A stretch of DNA of 64,000 nucleotides from Mytilinidion resinicola (taxonomy: Eukaryota > Ascomycota > Dothideomycetes > Mytilinidiales > Mytilinidiaceae). The first letter of the stretch is position 1. Every line of letters starts with the position of its first letter. The position numbers and the translations under genes are program-made. The DNA lies in assembly GCF_010093595.1 (NCBI RefSeq), contig NW_022985462.1, forward strand, positions 318,948 to 382,947. The letters are read 5' to 3'. Below, piece after piece: positions 1 to 12,039 of the stretch. The notes under the pieces are model-generated. The model was given only the letters and a program-made list of their open reading frames with translations. It had not been told where the DNA came from and made no database searches.

Positions 1-1605
1 AATCTTGTCCGCCGCAGCAGCGGCAGGTATATCCGTGGCGTTTGGTTCTCCTATTGGTGGTGTTTTATTCAGTCTCGAGGTATGCAGATTGCTTTTAATT
101 TTCATCTTGAGTATACTAACATGATATAGCAATTGTCGTATTACTTCCCGGATAAGACTATGTGGCAAAGCTTCGTTTGCGCTATGGTGGCGGCCGTCAC
201 CCTTCAAGCCTTCAATCCTTTCAGATCTGGCAAGCTAGTCTTGTACCAAGTCACGTACCACTCCGGATGGCACGGATTTGAGATGGTTCCTTTTGCCATC
301 CTGGGCATCCTTGGAGGACTGTATGGAGGCTTGTTCATCAAGCTCAACATGCGAATTGCTGAATGGCGAAAAACGAATCCAATATTCAAAGGACCTATCG
401 TGGAAGTGGCAGTTGTCACACTGATCACAGCACTCATAAACTTCCCCATCAAGTTTATGCGCGCACAAGCTTCTGAGCTGGTCTATTTCCTCTTCGCGGA
501 GTGCGTAGATCTTACAGATGACACATTAGGTCTTTGCAAGAGCGGAAAAGCAAATACCGGAGTCGTCGCGCTCCTTCTCATCTCTGCCCTGCTCGGTTTC
601 GTACTAGCAAGCATTACATTCGGGCTCCAAATACCTGCTGGCATCATTCTCCCATCAATGGCCATCGGAGCTCTTTATGGACGAGCTATAGGTCTCATTG
701 TAGAGGTCTGGCAAGCAAATCACCCCAACTTTATCGCATTCGCATCATGTGAACCTGACGTTCCTTGCGTTACGGCCGGCACTTACGCTATTATCGGTGC
801 TGCGTCCGCCCTTGGAGGTGCAACTCGTATGACTGTGTCTATTGTCGTCATTATGTTCGAGCTCACGGGCGCTCTCACTTACGTCCTCCCCATCATGATT
901 GCAGTCATGATCAGCAAATGGGTCGGCGACGCGATATCTCCAAGAGGGATTTACGAGTCATGGATCCACCTCAATGGCTATCCTTTCCTGGACAATCGGG
1001 ATGACAACAGCTCGTCAATACCCGATGTTCCTGCATCTCAGGTCATGACACGCATCGAGGATTTGATGGTTATCACGGCCACTGGCCACACTATCCAGAG
1101 TCTGCGAAACCTATTGAGCGCTCACGCCTTCCGCGGCTTCCCTGTCATCGACAACCCTCGCGATGCCATTCTCCTGGGATATATCTCCCGTACCGAGCTT
1201 TCATTCGCACTATCAACCGCTTTATCTAATAGTCGAAACCTCACGTCCGACACTGAAGCGTATTTCTCCCACCAACCGCTTTCAGACCCTACGACAAGCC
1301 TCGATCTCAGACCGTGGATGGACCATACACCTATCACTCTCAATGCGAAGGCGAGCTTCCAACTTACGGTCAGCATGTTTCAGAAGCTGGGACTCCGCTA
1401 CGTTCTCTTTGTGGATCGGGGCACGCTGAAAGGCCTATTGACTAAGAAGGATGTGTGGTTCATCCTGAACGGGGCGGACGAGAAAGGCGAAACGGGGGCT
1501 GGCCAGGGCGTGTTGAGGCAAGAAGGCGGCGCAGAAGAGAGAGGGCTATTGGGGGATGAGGCGGATGGAGAGGGGAGTGATGGTGGCCGAGAAGGACTAG
1601 GCTAA
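1..1605 (+). CDS. ClC-family chloride channel / Cl-/H+ exchanger, 3' part
   Basis: This is the C-terminal part of a voltage-gated chloride channel family protein, probably an endomembrane Cl-/H+ antiporter of the yeast Gef1 type; that role comes from the family. The 5' end lies outside the window. An exon runs from the edge (codons start at 2) to 79, an intron spans 80-129 (GT-AG, CTAAC branch site), and the last exon is 130-1605. About 517 residues are visible. The first exon ends in the [12 protein letters not shown] helix typical of ClC proteins. Later come several membrane helices and the IPAGIILPS selectivity-region motif. The C-terminal third carries two CBS domains (CBS1 from [14 protein letters not shown]2 ending at [12 protein letters not shown]). 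The tail after CBS2 is Gly/Glu-rich low complexity. The GxExP gating segment is upstream and cannot be checked. Confidence 0.93.
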
Positions 1606-2322
1606 GCCAGTGACTTCCAAATATATTGTTGATATTCTCTTATCAACTGTGCCAAACTTGACGCTACCAAGCTACTTCGTAGTGTTTTTTCGCGTAAAGC
1701 CTCACGAAGCTACAGTACACAGGTTCTTATGTTCTACAGTGCATGGACAAAAGTCTGTGCACTCCCGCGCACCACTGTCTGAGGCCCTTTGATGCACTAT
1801 GAAACACTAAAATGAGATGTAAAGGTCCAGACAACGCAAATTAGCGTGGCGCCAAACGCTTGGACATGTCATGTTAAAATCTTAGAACCAACGGCGAAAG
1901 AGAGTCCCCAAACCCATGTTCTGATACTGTATCCTTAATGTTCATCCGCGCACATATCACCTGAAAAATACATCAAAGCCATGAAGATCATTTGTCTTGA
2001 TTGTATGTTATGTACCTATTGGCATTTTCCACGAACGCAAACGCCAAACCCGCCAATGCTCAGGACCTCGTCCTAAAAGCAACCTTCCAACGCAAAGTGG
2101 AGATGAGCTCATAGCAGAGGCACCGACGTGCCCAGAGGAGCCTCCGTCTAGGCCAAGAGGCAAAGCAAACCACACGAACTCGCTCGAAAACCCGAAAACG
2201 GCAATCGCAGCAGGGGAAATAGAACACAGTGCATGGAACTACACACTTTCCCCTAATCCCTCACTCTCGCTGAACGCAGACGCACTATACGCGTCTTTCC
2301 GCAAACCCATCCAATCACCCCT
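1606..2322. other. Intergenic, convergent 3' regions
   Basis: This stretch lies between the convergent ends of the ClC gene and the RING-RS gene. Open frames here are short and show no family resemblance. I see nothing else in it. Confidence 0.5.
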
Positions 2323-5300
2323 TCAATTCCACCGACTCTCTTCCCTTTCTCGCTCCATCTTATCCAGCCGCCTCGCCCTCGCCTCATCATTCTCCTCGTC
2401 TTCGTACTTATAGCTCATCCGCCGCGCCTCCCGCCCCTTCTTCCCCTTCCCGCCGACTCGATCTTCTAGTTTCGAGCTGACGCCAGTGTCGCTCTCGCGC
2501 CGCCGCTTCCAACGCTGCGAGCTCGGGCCCGTGGGCGGCGTGAATGGCTTATCGTCCTCATCGTCAACGGCGTCTCTGGAGCGCTTCTTCTCCGCGGACG
2601 AGAACGAGGAATTTGGGTTCTGCAGCGAGGCACGGCGCTGCGCTTCTTTTAGCATGCGCTCGCGGTTGCGGGCCTCACGTTCAAGAGTGTGCGGGTCGAC
2701 TGCCGGAGTGGTGGGAGTAGTGGGCGTGATGGGTGTTGAAGGGACGGAGGATGAGGGACGGCGACGGGAGCCACGGTCGCGGTCCCGGTCGTGGGAGCGT
2801 TCGGCAGCGGGGCCTTTGGGGGGTTGGAAGACCGCTTGAGAAGATTTGGGCTGCGTAGGCGGCGGCATGTTTGTTGCGATGGGCGCGACAGTAGACGAGT
2901 TGCGGGCTTTGGAGCGGCCTTGAATCTTGAACTCTGTTTCCGCCACGGGGGCTTTTGAGGGCCCGGTGGGAGCGGTAATAGGAGGGGAATGGCCTCTTGA
3001 CTGTGAGTGGCCGTGTGTGTATTCACGATCCCGTTCGCGGTCTTTGTGGCTTGGTCTTGACGAGCGATGGGGACGTTCATCGTCTGAGGCGTATCGGGGG
3101 GATCTGGAGCGGTCCCGTCGTGAGTGTTTGCGGTCTCGTTCTCGGTCCCTACGTCTATCCTTTCCCCCTCGGTCCCTATCTCTGTCGTGTTCCGTCTCAC
3201 GGTCCCTATCTCTATCTCGCTCTCGTTCGCGGTCTCGTTCTCGGTCCCTGTACTTCTCACTGCGGCCTTTACGTCGGCTGCTGGATTCGCTTGGCAGGTC
3301 GTTGCCATTCTCATCCCCTTCGAGCGGTTCGTCAACCACGGGACTCCTTGAACGGGATCTGTGTCTGTGGCGTCGATGTTCGCGACTACGGTCTCGGTGA
3401 GAGCGTAATGAACGGTGCTTTTCTCGGTCACGCCGGCTGCGGTACCGCGACTCGACTGAAGTGCCTCGAGATGGTTCTTCCTTGCTCTTATCCTTTGATT
3501 CTTCTAGATAAGATTCTTCGGGGAAGTTTTCACGTTCATCGTCGTTGTACTTCCGTGAAGAGCGACGACGGTCGTCGTACTCCTGATGCTTCTCACGTGA
3601 CTTAGTCTCGCTGGTGGGAGTAGGGGAGCGGTCCCGATATCGTCGATGCTCTCTCGATCGGGAGTGAGATCTGGATTTTGACTTTGCTCTCACGGGCGAC
3701 TTTGATCGCGATTTGGAGCGGACTCGGAGAGAGTCGTCTCGTACAGGTGTTTTGCTGTTACTCGAGTTAGTCGGATGGTAAACTTCAGAGGCTGGCCTAT
3801 ATTACCTCCTAGGTCGGGTCTGTGATCCCGTCGCAGATACATCGGGGGTTACGTGTGCAGCTCCTGATGCCTGAGGTCCAGAGAATCGTCCACGGCTTGC
3901 AAATCCCGTGTTGGGGCGCCCTTCACGCATGGCCTTCGGACCAGTAGGGGCTCCTTCAACACCCAGGCCTCGTGGTTCTCCAGGAGTCAAGACCGTCACA
4001 TCTCCGCTATGCGGTAGAACGGCTGTATTACTACCACCAAAAGCACCCGTAGACATGAACCCCCCACCTTGAACACCTCGTCCACCAAAACCGCCACGAA
4101 AGTCATGTCCTGCGCCGCGTCCAAATCCACCCCGTGCACCCGCACGGCCTCTGTGCGAGTAGCCGTTCATTATACCCACTTGGTGGGCCTGCCCGGGATA
4201 AACTTGACCCATCATATCATGTGACATGCCCATTTCCATCCCCATGTTCATGTTCATGTTTTGATGGTCAAACGGTTGAGAGTACGGTTCCGACGTATCG
4301 ACAGTGGCAATAGGTTGGAATTGCTGGGTAGGTGTATCCATATTGGCATTCATGGAGGTATCTTCGGCGAATCCTTCTGCTGGCCTAGTCAATGCGCTCG
4401 TTTCTAAGGTTTCGTTGTTTTCATGTTCTGAACCTGATGCATTGATACTGTTAGCGTTCTGTTCACCTTCTGCCTTTATATCACTATTTCCAGTAGACAC
4501 GTCAGGCCCAAGATTCTCCGCTGAATCAGATGGCTTCTCTGGTCCGCCATCTACCCCTTCTGCTTCAGTATCTGGAGGAACTTGTGATTGCTCCACGGTC
4601 ATTCGAATTGATGAATCCTGTAGCCCCGAGGAAGTCTGCCTGTCGGTGGTGTCGTCGCTCTTTTGCTCGGAGTGATTCTGGTAGGTGGGAACCTGGTTCT
4701 GACCGTAGGTCTGACCATGATTTTGAGTGGCAAGATTGCCTTGATGACCTCGACCAAAACCGCCCCTCTGTGGATACGCCCCCTGGCCTTGGAAACGATT
4801 TTGGTTCTGGAAATTATTCTTGGGGAACTGTTGCTGGTGCATCTGATGTGGGAAATTTCCCTGCGATGATTGATTATATCCACCACCGGGATAATATCCT
4901 GCATTCGCGCCACCAAAGTGACCGCCACTCATCTGTTGCCCGTTCCATCCCGCGCCATAACCACCGCCATAGTTCATTCCCATATTCATGCCTGCCATTC
5001 CATTCATGCCCATGCCTTGTCCTCCGAAACCTCCAAACATTCCTTGCGACATGGGCCCCATGTTCATGCCTGGCATGCCTGAAAAGACAGTTAGCTTCAA
5101 TTCACTTAGTGATAGGTGCGAGAAGTGCTTACTCATCATTGACGAATAATTATTCCAGTCGCCGCTGTTCATGCCGTTTGGCATTTGCATCATGGGGTTA
5201 AATCCGGTGGTGCCGCTCCAGTCCATGCCGTTGTTGAAGTTTCCAAATGCACCAGGGTACATCTGTCCTTGGCCTCCGTTCATATTGTTCCACATTGTGG

Positions 5301-6123
5301 ATGAGTCTTGTCCCTCGGCATTTTCACCGCTCTGGACACCAGTCTGAGCGTCTTGTGGTTGGCTCTCAGGAGCAGCTGAGGTACGCCCTACGCTCTTGTT
5401 TGAGGTTGGAGCTTGTGCCGTACTGCCCCGTCGGGCATCGAGAGATTGAGGCAGCGAGCTTGCCTAGGGACCATGAGTAGCTGTTCTCAAACTAAATGCC
5501 TGAAGATACTTACCTCAACGAGTTGCTGCTCCGGTGCCTGATTGTCATCAACCGGAGCTTCTGACCCTGCGATTCCTACCTCTGTCGTCGAAGCTCCGTC
5601 CACATTGGGGTTATCCTGCTGGCTTGAGGAGGCTTCAACGCTCTGAAAGGGCTGATCTGAGGTATCGAGCGCTTGCTCACTCGACGAGGTCGTCGCCGAG
5701 GGCGCCGGAGCAGTAGCGGCTGCAGGCTTTGGCGTGTTTGCTGCGCGTTCCTTCTCGCGCTTCTTCTCTTCCTTCTTTATGAATGCGGAGACTGTCAGGC
5801 GGAGGCCTTTGCTCGGTTGGCAAGCATCGGCGGAGAGGGGGCTGTGGGCGCAGACAGGACATGATTCAGGCAGAGCGCTTTGGCCTGGAATAATTAGCAA
5901 TGGAAGCAAGCAAGATACGCTGAAGTGAGAACTTACAAGAACCACAGATATTCTGATCGCAGCATGGGAGACGGAACGCGTTGACTACGAGCTTGCTGTC
6001 TATAGCGCAACGTAGCTTCACGGGTATATCGCCTTGCGCGAAAGAGCTGCGAGGAACGCGTTAGACAGAATTAGGACGAGGCAATGGCAGGATAACCTAC
6101 CTGGCGTTATCCATAGCCGCCAT
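2323..6123 (-). CDS. RING-finger protein with Gly/Met/Asn-rich centre and RS domain
   Basis: Six exons on the minus strand join in one frame: 6123-6101, 6046-5937, 5884-5514, 5463-5133, 5078-3806 and 3754-2323, giving about 1179 residues. The N-terminus has a RING/U-box-like cysteine cluster (PCC...NICGSC...CPVC) followed by a conserved LRLTVSAF segment, resembling the RING of Mpe1/RBBP6 proteins, but there is no DWNN domain or zinc knuckle. The middle is rich in Gly, Met, Asn and Gln with FGGRG-type repeats. The C-terminus is a long Arg/Ser, Arg/Asp-rich region like those of splicing factors. Some Aspergillus annotations call similar proteins 'RING finger domain protein (Znf1)'; that link is from memory. 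Family knowledge suggests an E3 ligase tied to mRNA processing; the role is inferred. The intron at 5132-5079 is 54 nt and open in frame. The last junction (3805-3755) fuses what could be mistaken for two genes. Confidence 0.85.
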
Positions 6124-6695
6124 GGTAGCAAGAGTGACAGCTACTTGTCGGAGGCGGGTGGTGAGGGATGAGCCTCCTGTCTTTGACAGAGCGCAAGAGA
6201 GCCGAGCCGAACGTCGCAGGCTCACGACATAACTAAGGGAGCTGGTAAGAGAGGCGAGGACACAACGAAGGCCGAGGAGGTGAGGTTGCGGATGTCGAAG
6301 GAGGCGTGTTGTTGGGAGTCGGCGGCGTGAAATTCTGTCAAGCTGGAGGAGTGAACGAAAGGCTGCCGAGATGGCCCGAGCGCCCGGCACGTGAGCCCCT
6401 TCCCTCGCCTCAGGGTTCGCCGTCAAACTTCCCCAATCACTTCGACGAACTGTAAATCGGAATCAATTGTAAGAAGATTGTTCTTGTCGGGCAAGAGGTA
6501 CAGCTGCTCTAACTCAAGACTAATCTCACTGAGACGCGCGGTCTATTTTAGGTCTAGTCTCACGGACGTCATCATGGAGGCTGCGTAGTTCTCACGCTTC
6601 TATCAACATCCATCTGTCCTTTGCTCTGCTGCATTTTCATCATTTCCCTACTTACATGTGCATCAGCGCTCTCTCTGGCCCTTAGAAGGAGAAAC
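6124..6695. promoter_or_regulatory. Divergent promoter region
   Basis: This 572-bp stretch separates the divergently transcribed RING-RS gene (-) and hydrolase gene (+) and must hold both promoters and 5' leaders. I see no clear TATA box. An ATG at 6621 is in frame with the hydrolase and is treated as leader, because the family N-terminus fits the ATG at 6696 better. Confidence 0.4.
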
Positions 6696-8015
6696 ATGAT
6701 CCTGACTCAGATTTCCTACCTTGATTGCTTGGTTTTTCTTGTTTTCCTAGCTCCGCAATTGCTCATCCACGTCGGACTCTGGCGAACAGCGCGATGGGTT
6801 GTGGGAGCGCTTCCTTTTCTAAGTAATCAAGAAACCTCTCCTGTGCGAGGAACACTCGAGCTAACAGTCATTGAAGCCATTGTTCTACCCTTCCGGTTCG
6901 CCAAGGAAAGGTTCTTCACGTCGTTCCAAAACCGAAGTCCGTTCGTCCAACAGGCTACGCTGTTCCAAGATCTCGTTGTCAGATGCGTACGATATGCTTT
7001 TGCATCTATGCCAGCATATCTTGGTAGAGTCTTCTTCTCGAAGGCCGTTGCTCTCCCGTTTCTTCGCTTCAGAATGCTCCGACATGGCTATCTTCAATCA
7101 CCAATCACCTGGCGTGAGGTCAACAAAGTGTGTACAATGCGCAACTATTTAAAATTGAACTCTGCTGATATCTTTAGGATGGGTTCCGGGGTGTGTGGCT
7201 TACGTACGACCAGTCTAGGCAGCCTGACATTGTCGTTTACTACTGTCATGGTGTGTATTTTCTTGTACTGCAAAAAGCAGCGCTAATTGCCTTCAGGAGG
7301 AGGATTCTCGATGGGTTCCAGTTATTTTTACATGGAGTTCCTACTCGCGTTGGTAACACTTATGAAAGATTCTGGCTATCAAAACCCCGCTCTTTTCACT
7401 TTAGAGTATAGTCTTGTTCCAGACGCCGTATATCCCACTCAGGTTCAGCAGGCGTTTGCTGGCTTCGAATACGTCATCTCAATCGCAAAAGACCCATCGC
7501 GAATTTGCGTTGGGGGAGACTCCGCTGGAGCAACGGTCGTACTGAGTCTCTTGCTGTACATGGCAGACCATCCTTCATATCGTTCCCGTCTTCCTGGTTT
7601 CGCCATGATGATCTCACCATGGGTAACTCTCGTCTCAGAGAACAATCGCAATACCGCCAGTGATTATTTGAACAAGGAGAGCCTTGATATTTACGGCCGC
7701 CAGTACTGTGGATCCAAGGTGCTTGTTGACGATCCAATGGTATCCCCTGGAAACTGCAAAGACTTGAACAGGTGGGCAAGAGCAACCCCAACCAACGGAT
7801 GGGCATTTCTCTTTGGCTCCGAAGAGGTCCTTGCGCCCGAGACACGCGCTCTTATCTCTCTGCTTAAGAAGTCGGGCGCAGAAGTTCACGTTGATGAAGA
7901 GAAGGGTGGAATTCACGCATGGCCTGTGGCAGCCTTGTATCTAGGCGAATCGAAGGATGAACGATTGAAAGGACTACGGGATATGGCAGACTTGCTACGC
8001 CGCAAAGTCAAGTAA
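6696..8015 (+). CDS. Alpha/beta hydrolase fold-3 (hormone-sensitive-lipase type), membrane-anchored
   Basis: This is a predicted esterase/lipase of the HSL (alpha/beta hydrolase-3) family. There are three exons: 6696-7127, 7178-7250 and 7297-8015, giving about 407 residues. The N-terminus is a hydrophobic segment (LDCLVFLVFLAPQLLIH), probably a membrane anchor. The oxyanion-hole motif HGGGF is split by the second intron (H168, G169-171). The nucleophile elbow GGDSAG places the catalytic Ser near residue 244, and the C-terminal IHAWP supplies the His; the acid is probably in the FGSEEVLAPE segment. An in-frame ATG at 6621 would add 25 residues, but the family usually starts at the MILTQIS-like segment, so 6696 is preferred. 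The substrate cannot be told from sequence. Its stop lies only 77 bp from the convergent small gene downstream. Confidence 0.88.
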
Positions 8016-8092
8016 AGAAACAGCGACCGCCTGTGATAGTCCAGGTGACACATTCGCCAATCACTCTGCCCTCCCACTAGGAGCTTTGTCCG

Positions 8093-8563
8093 TCAAGAAG
8101 TAGGAACCCTCCGATAGCTAGCCTCGACCAGCCTTTCAGTACGACCGTCTAGCCATCTATCCATCGGATTTTTCCCTTTGGAAGTCTCAACTTTCTCGTG
8201 TTCCAGTGCGATCTTTTCCGCAAGTTCTCCGAACCCGAGATCCTTCGCCGCGGTCAGTATGCCGCTGGTATCTCTGACGCTGTGTTCGCTCGATCCATGT
8301 GCGAGTTGGCTCATAAGGGCGGTGAGATTGGCCGTCGTTATTTGAGCATCAGGTGTGTTGGAAGCGGATGGTCTGGCCTTCAAGAGGCCCTTAGGCTGCT
8401 GGAAACTCGCTGGCGGCTCACGCTGGGTCCGCAATGAGGTAGCACAGGAGGCGACATCACTGGATACCTGGTCAGCTCGACGTCGATAAAGATCATTCGT
8501 TCTACAAAGCATAGTGAACACTTACGAGGAGGGTCGGGTGACATCTTGGGTCGACGAATTCAT
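8093..8563 (-). CDS. Small conserved-looking hypothetical protein
   Basis: Two exons, 8563-8526 and 8459-8093, give 134 residues. The 66-nt intron has a GTAAGTG donor and a TATCCAG acceptor. A nearer CAG breaks the frame, which supports the chosen acceptor. The protein has a disordered N-terminal half and a helical C-terminal half (LTAALMSQL-like, then a segment ending KIALEHEKVE) and ends in a basic, Arg-rich tail. I recognise no domain, signal peptide or membrane segment. It converges with the hydrolase gene. Function unknown. Confidence 0.62.
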
Positions 8564-9067
8564 TGCAACAGGAAGCGACGACTGTAGACCGTGTTCGTTG
8601 GTTGGCAAAGGCAGACTGAGAGGGCTGCTTGGGCTTTGACTTGGTTCAGGTAACTTCTAAAGAAAGAAGGAATGGATGACACGTTCAACCAGAAAGAGTG
8701 CAGAAGAAGGTCCTTCATATAGTGGGATTGGCAGCGCTTGATTGCCCGAAATCATCACTCAGCTTGGCAGTAAATGAGAGGCGTAAAGGCAACTCGACCT
8801 GCGACGCTATCCGGAGAGACTTCTGCAATAATGAGAACGCAAGTGACTATTTTCATAGTGGTTCTGCGGGCTTGAACTGCAATAAGAGCCGCTCCTCGTT
8901 ACAATTGCACTTCCCACAAGTCATTTAGAAGGCCGAGCGGTCCAATGCGGTCCCGCCGTGTCCAATGGACGCCCACGCTCCGCTGCCAGGAACATACCCA
9001 TGTACTGATCCGATGGTGCCGTGGATACAGCGAAGCGCAAAAGTTGTGTTCCATCTACGCCGTTGCA
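8564..9067. other. Intergenic, no gene seen
   Basis: No convincing gene. A word found in the repeat array downstream, AACTGCAA, already appears at 8875-8882, so the degenerate repeat may begin here. Confidence 0.4.
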
Positions 9068-9645
9068 GTCAGGAAGCGCAAAATACCCTGGCCGCCGATG
9101 TATTTGCACGGGGATGGTACGGCGTCCCCAAGCGCCCCAGGCGCACGAACTGCAAGTTAACCAGAGGCAAATGATTTTTGCGCATCGATCTGCCGCCCCG
9201 CAGCTTACACGAAGTGCAAAAAGCAGAACTTCTGGTATTTTTGCAGCTTAGATGGGTGTGGCGTTGCACCAACGAACGAACTGCAATTTTACCCCAGTCA
9301 TCTCATTATTGCGCATCGATTGGACCTGGTATCTACCCAATAGAATTCTAGATTTTCTAGTGCTATTCAGAAGGCATTTAGAAACTTCATGACGCCGGCG
9401 CAGGTGAGCTAGGGATCTACCCACTATTCTAGATTTTCAAGTGCTATCTAAAAGGCATCTAGAAACTTCACGACGCCGACGCAGGTGAGCTATGCCGTAA
9501 GACAAATTACCATCATTTATTTGCTAGGCTAGGAAGCGCAGAAATCTCTTGCCTTCTACGTTCTTGCACCTGCTCTCGAATGGAGACGTCGAGCTTGGGC
9601 TAGCGAACTGCAATTCTGGCGGAGGCAACACATTATTGCACCCCA
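9068..9645. repeat. Degenerate dispersed repeat array (~115-125 bp units)
   Basis: Three diverged units are visible by eye at about 9068-9190, 9208-9320 and 9530-9645. Each has the same order of words: an AAGCGCAAAA-like start, TTGCAC, then CGAACTGCAA (9146, 9277, 9604), then ATTATTGCGCAT or a close variant 20-30 nt later. There is no coding potential. It may be a decayed transposable element or a local duplication upstream of the Clr5-ankyrin pair. Unit limits are approximate. Confidence 0.5.
9331..9493. repeat. Tandem duplication, two ~80-84 bp units
   Basis: Unit 1 (9331-9414) and unit 2 (9415-9493) both run from ATCTACCCA through TTCTAGATTTTC and AGGCAT to GCAGGTGAGCTA. They differ at several sites, mostly by transitions plus small indels. 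It is nested between copies of the longer degenerate repeat. Confidence 0.75.
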
Positions 9646-9860
9646 TTGCTTATGGTGGCTGAGACCTGCCCACGGCTGTGCCTGAGAGCTGCGCAGTCTG
9701 GCTGACACACTCTGTAATCAGAATTTCTTTGCCACACCTACGCCCAGTATCCGCGCCAGCCTCGACCCGTCACATAAAGTTGCAGCTCCAACAGCCTTTG
9801 CGACAGGTCAGTTGATACACCCGCTCGTCGACCATCGCAGGTTTCATCGCTGCTTTCGCC

Positions 9861-12039
9861 ATGACGCACAATTGGGACGATGTTTGGGAAGACATTCGAC
9901 ACTATTATGTCGTTAAGCGCAAGCCGCTCAAAGAAGTTATGGCTTTGATGGAAAAGGAGCACGGTTTTAAGGCCAGGTAAGTGAAGGTGCTGCTTTTGAT
10001 GAAACAGCAGTGCTAAGAACGTAACTGATGAAGTGAACGGTCGTACCGCACGAAAATGAAAGAGTTTAATTTCAAGAAAAGGAAGTCCTCCCATATAATG
10101 TCGAGAGTGCCATCAGACTCTGCATCCCACCGAGAGGCCTCCCGTGCTTCAATAGCTCTGATGTCGTGAGTGTCCTCATCTACTTCTTCCACTAGTATTA
10201 TACGCCAGGTTAGACACCTCGTGTATATTCCACGAGATAACACATCACATCAGTATCCCACAAAGTGCACCTTACCCTTTGATTTCATCAATGCATCCTC
10301 AAATCGAGCATCAGCAAGTCCCCAGTCCTACCACTACCAATGGTGATATCGAGAGATTGGACGAAGAGGCCATGGCTGCTATCGTCGAGAACAATGTCGC
10401 CTTCGTTCAGCGCATCCTTGATTCAGTTCCCGACCCAGACTCGACGCTTCCCGGGCTGATCCTGTCGTCAGAAGGATCCAACACAATGCCGTACCTCTAT
10501 AGAGCCGTCACCACTGAGCGCTCATCTATCGAAATGGTCCAGCTTTTGATTGACAATGAAGCAGACCTGGAATATGCGGAACCGAGAACCCGTTATACTC
10601 CTCTCTTACATTCGGTTATCAACGGGAGCCCCTTGTATGTGGAAGCTTTGCTCGCCGCCGGCGCCAAAGCCAATGCTCGGACGGCGTGGGGAGACTCGTC
10701 CCTCCATCTTGCCATACGACCATCACGATATCACTCAAGTCTTTCGATTGTTCGGATGCTTTTGAACCACGGAGCAGACGTCGACTCCATTGCGTGGACT
10801 CAAATCATGGCCGTGCGCAAGCAGCAGTGGTCCAAGCACCGGAAATTTGCGAACGCAGTCCTTGAAATGTTTCTGAAAAAGGACTCTTTGTCAGTTGACC
10901 CGGATACAGACAATGAATTGTTCAGGGAATATCTCGATTCGTGGGACTCTACTGCCAACTGGTTCAGGGATATCGACGAGGAAGAGAAAAGCTGTTTGGA
11001 TCTGTTCTTGTCAAGAGGGGTTGACGTGAACGTTTCTTCCAAACTATCAAGTTGCTCTATCAGCAAGTCTTTCGGCCATGACCTTTTATTCCACTGCCCT
11101 GGATCAGGACTAGCAGAGCTGCTTGTACGAAACAGCTTTTCCCGAAAAACTGGTTGCTCCGGTCGCCTTCTTCACGCTCTGCTCGAACCTTGTCCCAGCC
11201 AAGTGGTAGCGATTTCGGACCCAGCTCCTGCAAGCCTGATACGAAAGATTCTTGGTCGACCAGTCGTGACCACTCCTTTAGGTTCAGCCAACGAAGAATA
11301 CGACGAATACACGCCCCTTACTCGACTTCTTCGTGGCGAGTCGAACCTCGAGGTAATCTCGTGTTTGGATGCACTACTCGAGAAAGCAGACCCAAGTTTG
11401 CAGGATGGACACGGCAGAATTCCAATCTTCGAGGCTATAAGAAACTTCCAGAATCCATTGCAACTCCAGATAGCTGAAAAGCTCTTCCTAAGCGCTATGT
11501 CCATCACTAAGATATGTGGTTTAGGTTGGCAGCTTGATGGTTATATCGATATCCATGGTCCATGGAGAGATTTTACAGGCGACCATTTCAAAAATTATTT
11601 CATACGACGGCTGCCAGCAGACGTTCAGCCTGGCATCTGGCGGGCCATCGTCAGCATCTTGACAGAGAAGGCGGTCCAGATATTGACGAATCCTTCCATG
11701 CTCAAAAGCAGGAGTTTCCGATCTGAGGTCCTTGATATCATAAAGGCTAGACAGCGATTCGATCTTCCGCCAATCGAACCACCTCAGGCCTTCATTCAGG
11801 TGCTGCTCGAACAGTCGCTGGAAGTTCCAGCCCCAACCTTGCAACCCCCCACTTCCGAAGTACCTCCAGTTTCACGTCCTCCAAGCATGGCTATGTCGCG
11901 CAGTCTTCCTCGACCGCCTGAGATTTTCATTCTTCACCCAGACTCGCAAAGACAATCCGCACCATCACCACGTTCATCACCACGTCTCATGCCGCAACAG
12001 CAGGCTCTGTCGTTGTTTACTTCGTACCTCGCCTTATAA
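9861..12039 (+). CDS. Clr5-domain ankyrin-repeat protein, copy A
   Basis: Three exons, 9861-9976, 10034-10165 and 10254-12039, give about 677 residues. The N-terminal ~80 residues form a Clr5 domain (W-x-D-I-x-x-Y, PLKEVM, HGFKAS, YRTKMKEFNFKKR), a small helical domain found at the start of many Pezizomycotina proteins and thought to act in regulation. Ankyrin-like repeats follow (VQLLIDNEADLE, YTPLLHSVINGS, VRMLLNHGADVD). The C-terminal half is more divergent, ending in a Pro/Ser-rich tail. The second acceptor was chosen because CATCAG|T keeps the frame open into the large exon. A paralogue with the same exon-1 and exon-2 lengths follows directly. Function is unknown; intracellular or nuclear location is likely, since no signal peptide is seen. 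Confidence 0.87.

Noticed and set aside
2649..3431. 260-codon minus-strand frame in another phase of the RS region
   Set aside because: Arg/Ser codon repeats stay open in several frames; the spliced RS frame explains the region.
3755..3805. Reading the RING-RS locus as two genes
   Set aside because: The donor, CTAAC branch and CAG acceptor are canonical and the frame joins exactly, and the downstream frame has no good ATG.
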